Positions 1 to 5,329 of a stretch of DNA of 5,330 nucleotides are shown in pieces. Under the pieces are notes generated by a model that was given only the letters and a program-made list of their open reading frames with translations, had not been told where the DNA came from and searched no databases. Each line of letters opens with the position of its first letter. The stretch's first letter is position 1. This stretch comes from Pseudomonadota bacterium (GTDB lineage: Bacteria > Pseudomonadota > Alphaproteobacteria > Caulobacterales > Caulobacteraceae): assembly GCA_023445955.1 (NCBI GenBank), contig JAEXJH010000642.1:1-5330 (forward strand), written 5' to 3'. The position numbers were made by a program, and so were the translations under genes.

Positions 1-73
1 GCGTGCGATGGGGCGGCGGCCGGCCTGATGCGCCATCAGCATCGCCAGCGGTGTCGGGAAAGGGGCTGGGCAT
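1..73 (-). CDS. 5' end of a leftward gene, product unknown (partial)
   Basis: An ATG at 73-71 on the minus strand opens a frame with no stop for the 24 codons left before the window edge; it begins MPSPFPDTAGDADG. A strong Shine-Dalgarno match (GAGGA) lies 5 nt upstream, and a candidate promoter sits further upstream at 145-118. The visible residues are Pro-, Gly- and Asp-rich and do not identify a family. The gene is divergent from the TetR gene, with a 119-bp shared control region, which is the usual arrangement for a repressor and its target. An alternative ATG at 114-112 in another frame is also open to the edge, but it lies almost on top of the predicted transcription start and has no Shine-Dalgarno. 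That a gene starts here is fairly likely; the product cannot be named. Confidence 0.42.
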   Translation of the reverse strand, partial: MPSPFPDTAGDADGASGRPPPHRT

Positions 74-117
74 ATTGATCCTCGACGACGGGGCGACGGG
101 GGCGGGCTCTCCATTTA

Positions 118-145
118 TCAATACGCAGTGTCTCGATAGAGTCAA
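118..145 (-). promoter_or_regulatory. Candidate leftward promoter
   Basis: Read on the minus strand, TTGACT (145-140) is followed after 16 bp by TATTGA (123-118). The -35 matches five of six consensus bases and the -10 three of six. Transcription would begin near 111, giving a leader of about 38 nt before the ATG at 73 with its GAGGA ribosome site. The first TCTCGAT unit lies inside the spacer and the -35 lies between the first two units, so a bound repressor would cover the promoter. Inferred from sequence only. Confidence 0.4.
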
Positions 146-175
146 AGTGTCTCGATCTTGGACATCGTTCTCGAT
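127..175. repeat. Three TCTCGAT units at 19-bp period, probable TetR operator
   Basis: TCTCGAT occurs at 131-137, 150-156 and 169-175, with starts exactly 19 bp apart. The first two copies extend to an 11-bp perfect direct repeat, AGTGTCTCGAT (127-137 and 146-156). The first copy also forms half of an imperfect palindrome at 129-144 (TGTCTCGATAGAGTCA), in which 12 of 16 positions agree with the reverse complement. The array covers the spacer and -35 of the leftward promoter and the -35 edge and spacer of the rightward one. A TetR dimer bound here could repress both divergent genes. The repeats are seen directly; the operator role is inferred from position. Confidence 0.5.
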
Positions 176-186
176 CCGGCTATGCT
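158..186 (+). promoter_or_regulatory. Candidate promoter of the TetR gene, leaderless
   Basis: TTGGAC (158-163) is followed after 17 bp by TATGCT (181-186), preceded by GGC as in many alphaproteobacterial -10 elements. A start of transcription about 7 nt after the -10 would fall at or next to the A of the ATG at 193, so the message would have no 5' leader. No usable Shine-Dalgarno precedes the ATG; the only purine-rich bases, GGA, end 3 nt before it. This fits the leaderless mRNAs that are common in Caulobacter-type bacteria. The third TCTCGAT unit lies inside the spacer, which suggests autorepression. Confidence 0.45.
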
Positions 187-192
187 GGACGA

Positions 193-762
193 ATGCCGAA
201 GCTCTGGGACGAGACAATCGGGACGCATCGCCTGGCGGTGCGCGAAGCGACGCTGGACACCACGGCGGCCCTGGTCGCCGAGCACGGGCTGGCGTCGGTG
301 ACGATGTCGAAGATCGCCGCGCAGACCGGCATCGGTCGCGCGACGCTCTACAAGTACTTCCCCGACATCCAGGCCATCCTGATGGCCTGGCACGAACGGC
401 AGATCGGCCACCACCTTCGACAACTCGTCGCGGTGCGCGACCAGGGAGGCGATCCGGGCCAGAAGCTGCAAGCCGTCCTGGAGGCCTTCGCGCTGATTTC
501 TCATCAACGCCACGATGGCCAACTGGCGGCGCTTCTTCACCGCGGCGACCATGTCGCCCAGGCCCATCAAGATCTGCGCGAACTGATCTGCGACTTGGTG
601 GGGCAAGCTGCGAAGGCCGGTCACCTTCGGACAGACGTCGCGCCCGAGGAGCTTGCGACCTACTGCCTGCACGCTCTGACGGCGGCCAGTGGTCTGCCGT
701 CCAAAGCCGCCGTCCACCGGCTGGTGGCCGTAACTCTAGCGGGTCTGCGTCCGTCCGGTTAG
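193..762 (+). CDS. TetR/AcrR-family transcriptional repressor
   Basis: A 189-residue cytoplasmic DNA-binding protein of usual TetR length. Residues about 13-62 form the TetR N-terminal domain: a first helix with AALVAEHGLASVTM, then the helix-turn-helix MSKIAAQTGIGRATLYKYF (38-56) with the typical LYKYF end of the recognition helix. Residues about 65-189 are an all-helical ligand-binding and dimerisation half with several His (H73, H74, H104, H107, H116, H120, H125) and one or two Cys (C133, C158); no specific inducer can be read from them. The ATG at 193 is placed by the promoter, whose predicted start coincides with it. The gene is divergent from the partial gene at the left edge, with repeat units between them, so local repression and autorepression are likely. 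Its 3' end overlaps the stop of the convergent oxidase gene by 4 nt. The family call is secure; the target is inferred. Confidence 0.9.
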   Translation: MPKLWDETIGTHRLAVREATLDTTAALVAEHGLASVTMSKIAAQTGIGRATLYKYFPDIQAILMAWHERQIGHHLRQLVAVRDQGGDPGQKLQAVLEAFALISHQRHDGQLAALLHRGDHVAQAHQDLRELICDLVGQAAKAGHLRTDVAPEELATYCLHALTAASGLPSKAAVHRLVAVTLAGLRPSG

Positions 763-2684
763 CGCACGTCGATGACCATCATCAGACCGCCGCCCCCCTG
801 GGTCTCGACGTTGTTGTTCGTCGTGTGGTGGCCGATGTGGCAGTGGACCAGCCATTTGCCGGGCTTGAGCGCCGTCCAAATCACGTCGTAGCGCTGGCCA
901 GGCCCGATATTGATCGTGTCGGCCTTGAAACGCGCGGAAGGCTGCAAGGTCTCACCGTCGCGAGCCACCACCTCGAAAGGGCCGCCATGAATGTGGATCG
1001 GGTGGATGAAGCCGTTGTTGGAGCCGATCATCCGCACCTTGAGGGTTTCGCCGACCTTCATATGGATGGTGTCGGTGGCCGGGAAGGCCTTGCCGTTGAA
1101 GGTGAAGAAGTTGGGCTGGGCGCCGTCCATCGGCATGGCTGGATAGGTCAGGCCTTCGCGCTTCAGCCACTCCTGCAACTGCAGGGTATACTCGTGGTCG
1201 GCCCTTAGGCTGGGATCGGGTGTTTGCGGGTCGATGATCAGAGCGCCGTAGAGACCCAGACCCTGCTGGCGATCGACGTGGTCGTGCGAGTGATAGAGGT
1301 AGGTGCCGCTCTGCACCGCCGTAAAGGCGTAGCGATAGACTTGGCCGTTTTGAATGGGGGCCTGGGTGATCATCGCCGGGCCGTCCATCACATTGGGCAG
1401 GATCAGGCCGTGCCAATGAACCGTGGTGGTCTCGGGCAGCCGATTGATCACGTCGATGCGAACCTTATCTCCCTGATTGAAGCGGATCGTCGGGCCGGGA
1501 ACCTGACCGTTAAAGCCATAGGCGTCGACGGTGACGCCAGGCAGGATGGTCCAGCCGAATACAGAGGTCTCCATTTGGAAGACCTTGACGCCGTTCTCCA
1601 TGCGAAAGGGCAGGGGACGCGCGCCCCGCACCTGAACGCCATACGTCACTTTGACCTGTCGTGGATCGACCGCGGCCATATCGATCATGGCTTCGGCCGG
1701 CGTGTCGCGATCCATAATCATGCCGGGTGGCATGATCGCGCCGCCCACCTGGCGCGCCGACAAGGTCATGTTCAACCAGTTCCAGGGCGCGATCATCCCT
1801 GTCGCCAGCGCTAGGACCGATACCACCCCCAGAGCCGAGATCTGCGTGCGCGTGGCATCCGACGCCTTGGAATGGCCTCCGTGACCCATAGCGGCGTGAG
1901 CATTGGGTTCCTGCAGGGCATGATCCTGATCAACGGACATCTGGTGGCCAGCGTGCCCGCCGTGCGCCGTCGTCGCCTTGGCGGCCGCCTTGTTCGCCAG
2001 ATCAAACTTCGTGCCTGACGGGCGCTGGGTCATCAAGCCATGTTTGAGCGACTTGGAGACCAGCCAGACATTGGACGGAAAGGCCAGGGCGAAGCCGGCG
2101 ATCACGCCCACACTCATGACGCCCCAGAAGATCAGTTCGGTGGGAACCATGGCGCGCATGTCACGCCCCATCATCAGGAAGCTCATCACCGGCGCCATGC
2201 CCGCCATCATGAAGTTCATGCTGATCAACTCGGGCAGGAAGCTGCGGCGGACGTTCTCCCAATAGGTCCCGCCCATCATCGACTTCATGAACAGGGCCTG
2301 GAAAATAAAGAGGCCGAAGGCGAAGCCGAAGACATATTCGACGATCAGGTCCAGCCACATCGGCAGGCCCAGCGCGGCGGTGATGACCGCCGCCAGGATG
2401 ATGCCGGTCGCATCGCCCGCGATGCAGTGGATGGTGGAGCCGACACCTTGCTTCCAGAGCGGCTTGACGAAATCCTCGTGCTCGCCGGGCCTTGGCTCTT
2501 TGTCCGCCAAGACATAGAGCAGGAACCCGATTGGACCCGTGTAGAGGGTCACCAGGATGAAGCCCCACTTCATCACCACCGGTTCGGGATTGTTTCGATA
2601 TTGATCTATCGCGACATAGGCCGTGCACAGCGCGGCAACCACGAACCAGCCCGCAAGGAAGTAGTCGATCGGTTGGATCAGCAT
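759..2684 (-). CDS. DUF4396 membrane domain fused to a two-domain multicopper oxidase
   Basis: A 641-residue inner-membrane protein. Residues 1-210 hold about six membrane helices of DUF4396 type, with STIHCIAGDATG near 83-94 and a very Met-rich fifth helix (nine Met in 156-179). A basic stretch follows, then a His-rich linker with seven His between 241 and 271, a seventh membrane helix (about 282-303), and two cupredoxin domains facing the periplasm. Multicopper-oxidase copper motifs are present: HWHG 423-426, HSH 465-467, HPIHIHG 561-567 and HCHIGHH 614-620. The type 1 Cys (C615) is in the second domain, as in two-domain laccase-like oxidases. The likely role is copper oxidation or detoxification, with electrons passed to oxygen; substrate unknown. 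At the usual axial type 1 position (Met or Leu five residues after H620) there is N625. There is no Tat signal; the seventh helix would carry the oxidase across. The ATG at 2684 is chosen because AGGA lies 7 nt upstream; a TTG at 2714 in the same frame has no ribosome site. Confidence 0.88.
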   Translation of the reverse strand: MLIQPIDYFLAGWFVVAALCTAYVAIDQYRNNPEPVVMKWGFILVTLYTGPIGFLLYVLADKEPRPGEHEDFVKPLWKQGVGSTIHCIAGDATGIILAAVITAALGLPMWLDLIVEYVFGFAFGLFIFQALFMKSMMGGTYWENVRRSFLPELISMNFMMAGMAPVMSFLMMGRDMRAMVPTELIFWGVMSVGVIAGFALAFPSNVWLVSKSLKHGLMTQRPSGTKFDLANKAAAKATTAHGGHAGHQMSVDQDHALQEPNAHAAMGHGGHSKASDATRTQISALGVVSVLALATGMIAPWNWLNMTLSARQVGGAIMPPGMIMDRDTPAEAMIDMAAVDPRQVKVTYGVQVRGARPLPFRMENGVKVFQMETSVFGWTILPGVTVDAYGFNGQVPGPTIRFNQGDKVRIDVINRLPETTTVHWHGLILPNVMDGPAMITQAPIQNGQVYRYAFTAVQSGTYLYHSHDHVDRQQGLGLYGALIIDPQTPDPSLRADHEYTLQLQEWLKREGLTYPAMPMDGAQPNFFTFNGKAFPATDTIHMKVGETLKVRMIGSNNGFIHPIHIHGGPFEVVARDGETLQPSARFKADTINIGPGQRYDVIWTALKPGKWLVHCHIGHHTTNNNVETQGGGGLMMVIDVR

Positions 2685-2691
2685 CAACGCA

Positions 2692-2695
2692 TCCT
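2692..2695 (-). promoter_or_regulatory. Ribosome binding site deciding the oxidase start
   Basis: AGGA on the minus strand lies 7 nt before the ATG at 2684-2682. The longer reading from TTG at 2714 has no comparable site, and it would put its start codon inside the inverted repeat at 2706-2726. The shorter start is therefore preferred. Confidence 0.55.
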
Positions 2696-2705
2696 GCCGT
2701 AATAA

Positions 2706-2726
2706 AGATTCCAATGATGGGAAGGA
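2706..2726 (-). promoter_or_regulatory. Candidate CueR/HmrR-type copper operator
   Basis: On the minus strand, TCCTTCC, a 7-bp spacer (CATCATT) and GGAATCT form an interrupted inverted repeat. Compared with the known CueR-type arms ACCTTCC-N7-GGAAGGT, 11 of 14 arm positions agree and the spacer length is the same. TATTAC lies directly after it (2702-2697) in the place of a -10, 19 bp after a very poor -35 (GCATCC), the long spacing typical of MerR-family promoters. It sits in front of a copper oxidase gene, where such a site would make sense. Against it: the -35 is weak, the leader would be only about 7 nt, and no MerR-family gene is in the window. Confidence 0.28.
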
Positions 2727-2860
2727 TGCCGTTCGGCTAACTTCATCGGTCCTTGCTCTCGACCAGACAACGGCGAATGAGCGGACAAGGTTGCCAGCGT
2801 CTTGACTTGGAAAGCAAGGCGGGGCCGCTATGGACCAAGGGTGTAACCGGGGGGTCTGGA

Positions 2861-4141
2861 TTGTCTGACGATTTGATGCGCGACCTCCTGCGGCGTTGGC
2901 GCGAAGACCCCCGAGGTGCCTATAGAACCTGGTTCCTCTGGGAGGATCGGATCAAGAACTTCCGCTCCATCCGGCGCGGCGTGCAGCAAGTCGCTGAAGA
3001 GATCGCCGATGGCCGGTTCGGCGTGGCCTACCGGGGCTCCTCCCTTGAGACCGTGGTCCATTCGATCGCCGAGCAGCGCCAAGTCTTCAAAGGCGCGGAT
3101 CATGCTTTCCTCTGGAAGCCCAAGCTTCGCATTCCCGATATCTACGAGCATCCCGGCAACCAAAGGGCCTTCGGGCGTCTGCTGGACGCCTGCGTCTGCT
3201 GCGACACCGCCGAGCATGTGCTGGCCGAGATCCACCGCATCGACGCCCTGCAAATAAAAGGGCTTGGACCCGCGGTCGCCAACATCCTATATTTCCTGCA
3301 CCCGACGATCGCCCCGCCATTCAACACCGCGATCGTGCGCGGCTACAACGCCCTGTTCGGCGCGAACGTGAAGCTGGGGCGTTGGGAGCAGTACCTGGCC
3401 ATGCGCCAGGGCCTGATCGCCTTCAACGCCAGGCATCGCGATCTGTTGTCCAACGATCTGGGCGCGGTCGCGGCCTTCTCCTTCGATATTGGCATGGGCC
3501 TCTACGCGCCACCACCACGTCAGCACGATGAGGCCGCCCTTGCGTCCTGGCGCCAGGACCTGGCCAAGGTGCGGGAGGCGGCCGTCCTCAAGCCCGCCGC
3601 AGAGCAGGACGAGCGCACTCATACTCAAGTCCAAGGTTGGCTGCGCGACCTGGGCCTAGCGCTGGGATACAAGGTGTTCATCGCCCAGAACGACCAGGGA
3701 CGTCTCTACGAAGGCGGAAAGCTGGGTGAGGGATGTATGGTGCGCTTGGGCCCCAAGCTCGAATTTGCCCCTGGCGCGGACGCCGTGCGATTGATCGACG
3801 TGCTGTGGCTGTCAGACCCCGACAGCATCATCGCCGCCTTCGAGGTCGAGCATAGCACTTCGATCTATTCGGGTATTGTGCGCATGCTCGACCTGGCGCT
3901 CGGCGGCGCGGCCGACAGTCTGCACGCCCTCTATCTGGTCGCTCCCGACAAGCGCGAAGCCAACGTCCGGGCGCAGATAGCTCGTCCAGCTTTCAGCCGG
4001 ATCGATGACCTTTCTGTCCGCTACCTGCCCTACGGCGAACTGGAAAAGCACCGTGAGGCGATCGGGCGATTTGGCGCGGGCATCCGAGCTTTGGAGACAG
4101 TGTCTCACCGGCTCACGCCCGGTGAGGGGTCTGTGGCCTAG
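2861..4141 (+). CDS. HhH-GPD-like domain fused to a PD-(D/E)XK-like nuclease, orphan
   Basis: A predicted soluble protein of 426 residues from the TTG at 2861; I know no named homolog. Residues 1-125 are helical and Arg-rich. A helix-hairpin-helix, IKGLGPAVANI (132-142), and PTIAPPFNTAIVR (148-160) line up with endonuclease III LPGVGRKTANV and PTIAVDTHIFR. At the positions of the catalytic Lys and Asp this protein has Ala (138) and Asn (155), so it probably binds DNA or reads bases without glycosylase activity. Residues about 248-400 fit a PD-(D/E)XK order: helix with E249/H254, strand YKVFIA, IDVLWL with D313, FEVEHST with E328 and E330, helix IYSGIVRMLDLAL, strand LYLVAP. ExE in place of ExK is known in some restriction enzymes such as BamHI. 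No methyltransferase is adjacent. GGGGGG 6 nt upstream supports TTG 2861; ATG 2876 is an alternative. Upstream codons to 2753 are open but have poor third-position GC. A nuclease role is inferred. Confidence 0.72.
   Translation: MSDDLMRDLLRRWREDPRGAYRTWFLWEDRIKNFRSIRRGVQQVAEEIADGRFGVAYRGSSLETVVHSIAEQRQVFKGADHAFLWKPKLRIPDIYEHPGNQRAFGRLLDACVCCDTAEHVLAEIHRIDALQIKGLGPAVANILYFLHPTIAPPFNTAIVRGYNALFGANVKLGRWEQYLAMRQGLIAFNARHRDLLSNDLGAVAAFSFDIGMGLYAPPPRQHDEAALASWRQDLAKVREAAVLKPAAEQDERTHTQVQGWLRDLGLALGYKVFIAQNDQGRLYEGGKLGEGCMVRLGPKLEFAPGADAVRLIDVLWLSDPDSIIAAFEVEHSTSIYSGIVRMLDLALGGAADSLHALYLVAPDKREANVRAQIARPAFSRIDDLSVRYLPYGELEKHREAIGRFGAGIRALETVSHRLTPGEGSVA
4104..4126 (-). terminator. Stem-loop after the sigma operon, terminator-like
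   Basis: CTCACCGG (4104-4111) and CCGGTGAG (4119-4126) form a perfect 8-bp GC-rich stem with a 7-nt loop. On the minus strand it begins 11 nt after the stop codon of the sigma factor gene. No U-run follows, so it is not a classic intrinsic terminator; it could assist Rho-dependent ending or protect the 3' end. It lies within the last codons of the convergent nuclease-like gene, so the same bases also code. Confidence 0.42.
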
Positions 4142-4716
4142 CGATCGCGGAAGGCTTCAGGGTCCAACGTTGTCGCCAGGATCTTGCGGGCGCGGTAGAT
4201 TCGGGTTTCGACCGCCTTGGCTGTGACGCCCAGGATGGCGGCGGCTTCCTCATGGGACAGCCCCTCGAAGGCGGTGAGCACTAGCGGAGCCTTCAAGGCG
4301 TCGGGAAGTTTCGCTATCGCCTGCTCCAACAAACTCATGGTTTGGCGTTGGCGCAACTGGTCGTCAGCGGCAAGGCCTGGGTCGATCGCCCGTGCCAGCG
4401 CATCGTCTGGCGCGACGGAGCCGAAGAAGAAACGGCGCACAGCCATTTTGCGCCCGCGGTCGCGCGCCTTGTTGATGGCGATGGTGCGCAGCCAGGGACC
4501 GAAAGCCCGCGCGGGATCGTAGCGGCCCAGCGCTGCCCAGGCGGCAACGAACGCCTCATGCACGGCCTCATAGGCTTCGTCTGCGTCGCCGGTGTAGCGC
4601 CGTAGCAATCGGTAGAGGGCTTCCTTGTGTCGGCCAACCAGAAGCGCGAACGCGCGCTCGTCGCCCTTCGCGGCTTGACCCGCGAGCACCTCGTCGGTTG
4701 GCGTCGCCGCGGTCAC
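4138..4716 (-). CDS. ECF sigma factor of a CnrH-like metal response operon
   Basis: A 192-residue extracytoplasmic-function RNA polymerase sigma factor. Region 2 spans about 22-90: FALLVGRHKEALYRLLRRYTG, AYEAVHEAFVAAWAALGRYD (49-67), then PWLRTIAINKARDRGRK (74-90), which contains the -10-binding helix. A 35-residue linker follows. Region 4 spans about 125-182, with LPDALKAPLVLTAFEGLSHEE and the helix-turn-helix EEAAAILGVTAKAVETRIYRARK (156-178) that reads the -35. The start is the GTG at 4716, which shares GTGA with the stop of the sensor gene; this points to translational coupling. The same frame runs open to 5088 but that is the antisense-free shadow of the sensor gene. As last gene of an anti-sigma/sensor/sigma operon it should be held at the membrane until metal is sensed, then direct transcription of metal-resistance genes. 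Its target promoters are not visible here. The stop overlaps the convergent gene by 4 nt. Confidence 0.9.
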   Translation of the reverse strand: MTAATPTDEVLAGQAAKGDERAFALLVGRHKEALYRLLRRYTGDADEAYEAVHEAFVAAWAALGRYDPARAFGPWLRTIAINKARDRGRKMAVRRFFFGSVAPDDALARAIDPGLAADDQLRQRQTMSLLEQAIAKLPDALKAPLVLTAFEGLSHEEAAAILGVTAKAVETRIYRARKILATTLDPEAFRDR

Positions 4717-5153
4717 TGCGCCTGTTCGGTGAGGTTCTTGACGACCGTATCGTCGAAGCGCGCGGCTTGCTGCGGCGTAAGCACCTCGCGCATGGCGATC
4801 ACGTGCTGGATGCTTTCCTTTTGCAAAGCGCCCATCGCCATGTGGAAGCGATCGATCGCCGCCTGCACCTTGGGCGTATAGCTGTGCTGTTCCTGGATGG
4901 CCTGGGCCAGCTCGGCGTTGGCTGCCCGCATCTCGGCTTCTAGCGCCTTGCGCCTTGCCGCGTACTGACGTTCCAAGCCATCGATGCGCTGCTCTTGGTC
5001 GGGCGTCAGATCGAGTTTCTCGTGAACCATCTGGTGCAGCGGCGTGGCGTGATGCATGCGGCGAACGACATATTGCCCCCCGCCCCAAGCGCCTATCGCG
5101 GCGGCCAGGGTCGATAGGACCAGCGTCAGGACGATGCTACGTGTGATGCTCAC
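4713..5153 (-). CDS. CnrX-like periplasmic metal sensor
   Basis: A 146-residue membrane-anchored periplasmic protein of the heavy-metal resistance (CnrX/Metal_resist) family. Residues about 6-29 are an uncleaved membrane anchor with a small-residue run (AAAIGAWGGG). The rest is a long helical hairpin: 36-87, including LDLTPDQEQRIDGLERQY, and 93-140, including LTPQQAARFDD. Metal ligands are recognisable. H40 and H44 (HxxxH), E61, H117 and M121 (HVIAM) match, with a constant shift of two residues, the CnrX set H42, H46, E63, H119 and M123 as I recall it from the structural work. This suggests nickel, cobalt or copper sensing. H34 and H35 are additional His near the membrane. The start is GTG at 5153, sharing GTGA with the stop of the upstream anti-sigma gene and preceded by GAGGG. 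The protein probably relays metal binding to the anti-sigma factor. Confidence 0.85.
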   Translation of the reverse strand: MSITRSIVLTLVLSTLAAAIGAWGGGQYVVRRMHHATPLHQMVHEKLDLTPDQEQRIDGLERQYAARRKALEAEMRAANAELAQAIQEQHSYTPKVQAAIDRFHMAMGALQKESIQHVIAMREVLTPQQAARFDDTVVKNLTEQAQ

Positions 5154-5329
5154 CGGTCGCCCTCGATCAGGGTCGATGGCGCAAGGTGGGCCGAGACCGA
5201 GAAGGTGCTCAGCTGCTGTGGAGCCGACACCGTGCTGGCGGCCGCCAGGCCGCCAGCGGTGACGCCGATCGCCAGGGCCAAACCGATCGAGGCGACGCGG
5301 ACGGGCGCCAGGGCGGCGCCGGTCTTCAG
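5150..5329 (-). CDS. Membrane anti-sigma factor, CnrY-like (3' part only)
   Basis: The last 59 codons of a gene entering from the right edge, ending in TGA at 5152-5150. The visible residues are a short cytoplasmic piece (LKTGAALAPVR), one membrane helix of small hydrophobic residues (about 12-31, VASIGLALAIGVTAGGLAAA) and a periplasmic tail of about 28 residues ending STLIEGDR. A single-span protein with a short tail, directly before a CnrX-like sensor and an ECF sigma gene, fits CnrY, whose cytoplasmic part binds the sigma factor and whose tail meets the sensor. The sigma-binding N-terminus is outside the window, so the call rests on topology and gene order. Start unknown. Confidence 0.62.
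   Translation of the reverse strand: MKTGAALAPVRVASIGLALAIGVTAGGLAAASTVSAPQQLSTFSVSAHLAPSTLIEGDR
5160..5164 (-). promoter_or_regulatory. Ribosome binding site of the sensor gene
   Basis: GAGGG on the minus strand lies 6 nt before the GTG at 5153-5151, inside the end of the anti-sigma gene. It supports the GTG start and suggests that ribosomes finishing the anti-sigma reading frame can restart on the sensor. Confidence 0.5.

Noticed and set aside
25..39. CTGATG-CGC-CATCAG inverted repeat
   Set aside because: It falls inside the probable leftward reading frame, away from the promoters; a 6-bp arm in GC-rich coding DNA is not enough for a call.
142..717. Leftward open frame antisense to the TetR gene
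   Set aside because: It mirrors the TetR coding sequence; the opposite strand has a clear TetR domain and promoter.
714..727. CCACC-GGCT-GGTGG hairpin after the oxidase stop as a terminator
   Set aside because: The stem is only 5 bp, no U-run follows, and it lies in TetR coding sequence, so chance is likely.
3..1208. Long rightward open frame covering the left region
   Set aside because: It runs through the TetR gene in another frame and antisense to the oxidase, with Arg/Pro/Gly-rich composition typical of a shadow in GC-rich DNA and no recognisable domain.
2040..2702. Rightward open frame of 220 codons opposite the oxidase membrane domain
   Set aside because: It is His/Asp/Gln-rich antisense of a well-supported membrane domain and has no family features.
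2802..2831. TTGACT with a downstream CGCTAT as a promoter for the nuclease-like gene
   Set aside because: The -35 is good but the -10 matches only two of six bases and the alternative GCTA element is too far away.
2753..2860. Longer N-terminus for the nuclease-like protein (TTG 2753 or ATG 2777)
   Set aside because: These codons have clearly lower third-position GC with rare AGA, CGA, CTA and GTA, and no good ribosome site; not fully excluded.
4717..5088. Upstream extension of the sigma factor frame
   Set aside because: The extension overlaps the whole sensor gene in another frame; the GTG at 4716 gives a normal 192-residue ECF factor coupled to the sensor stop.
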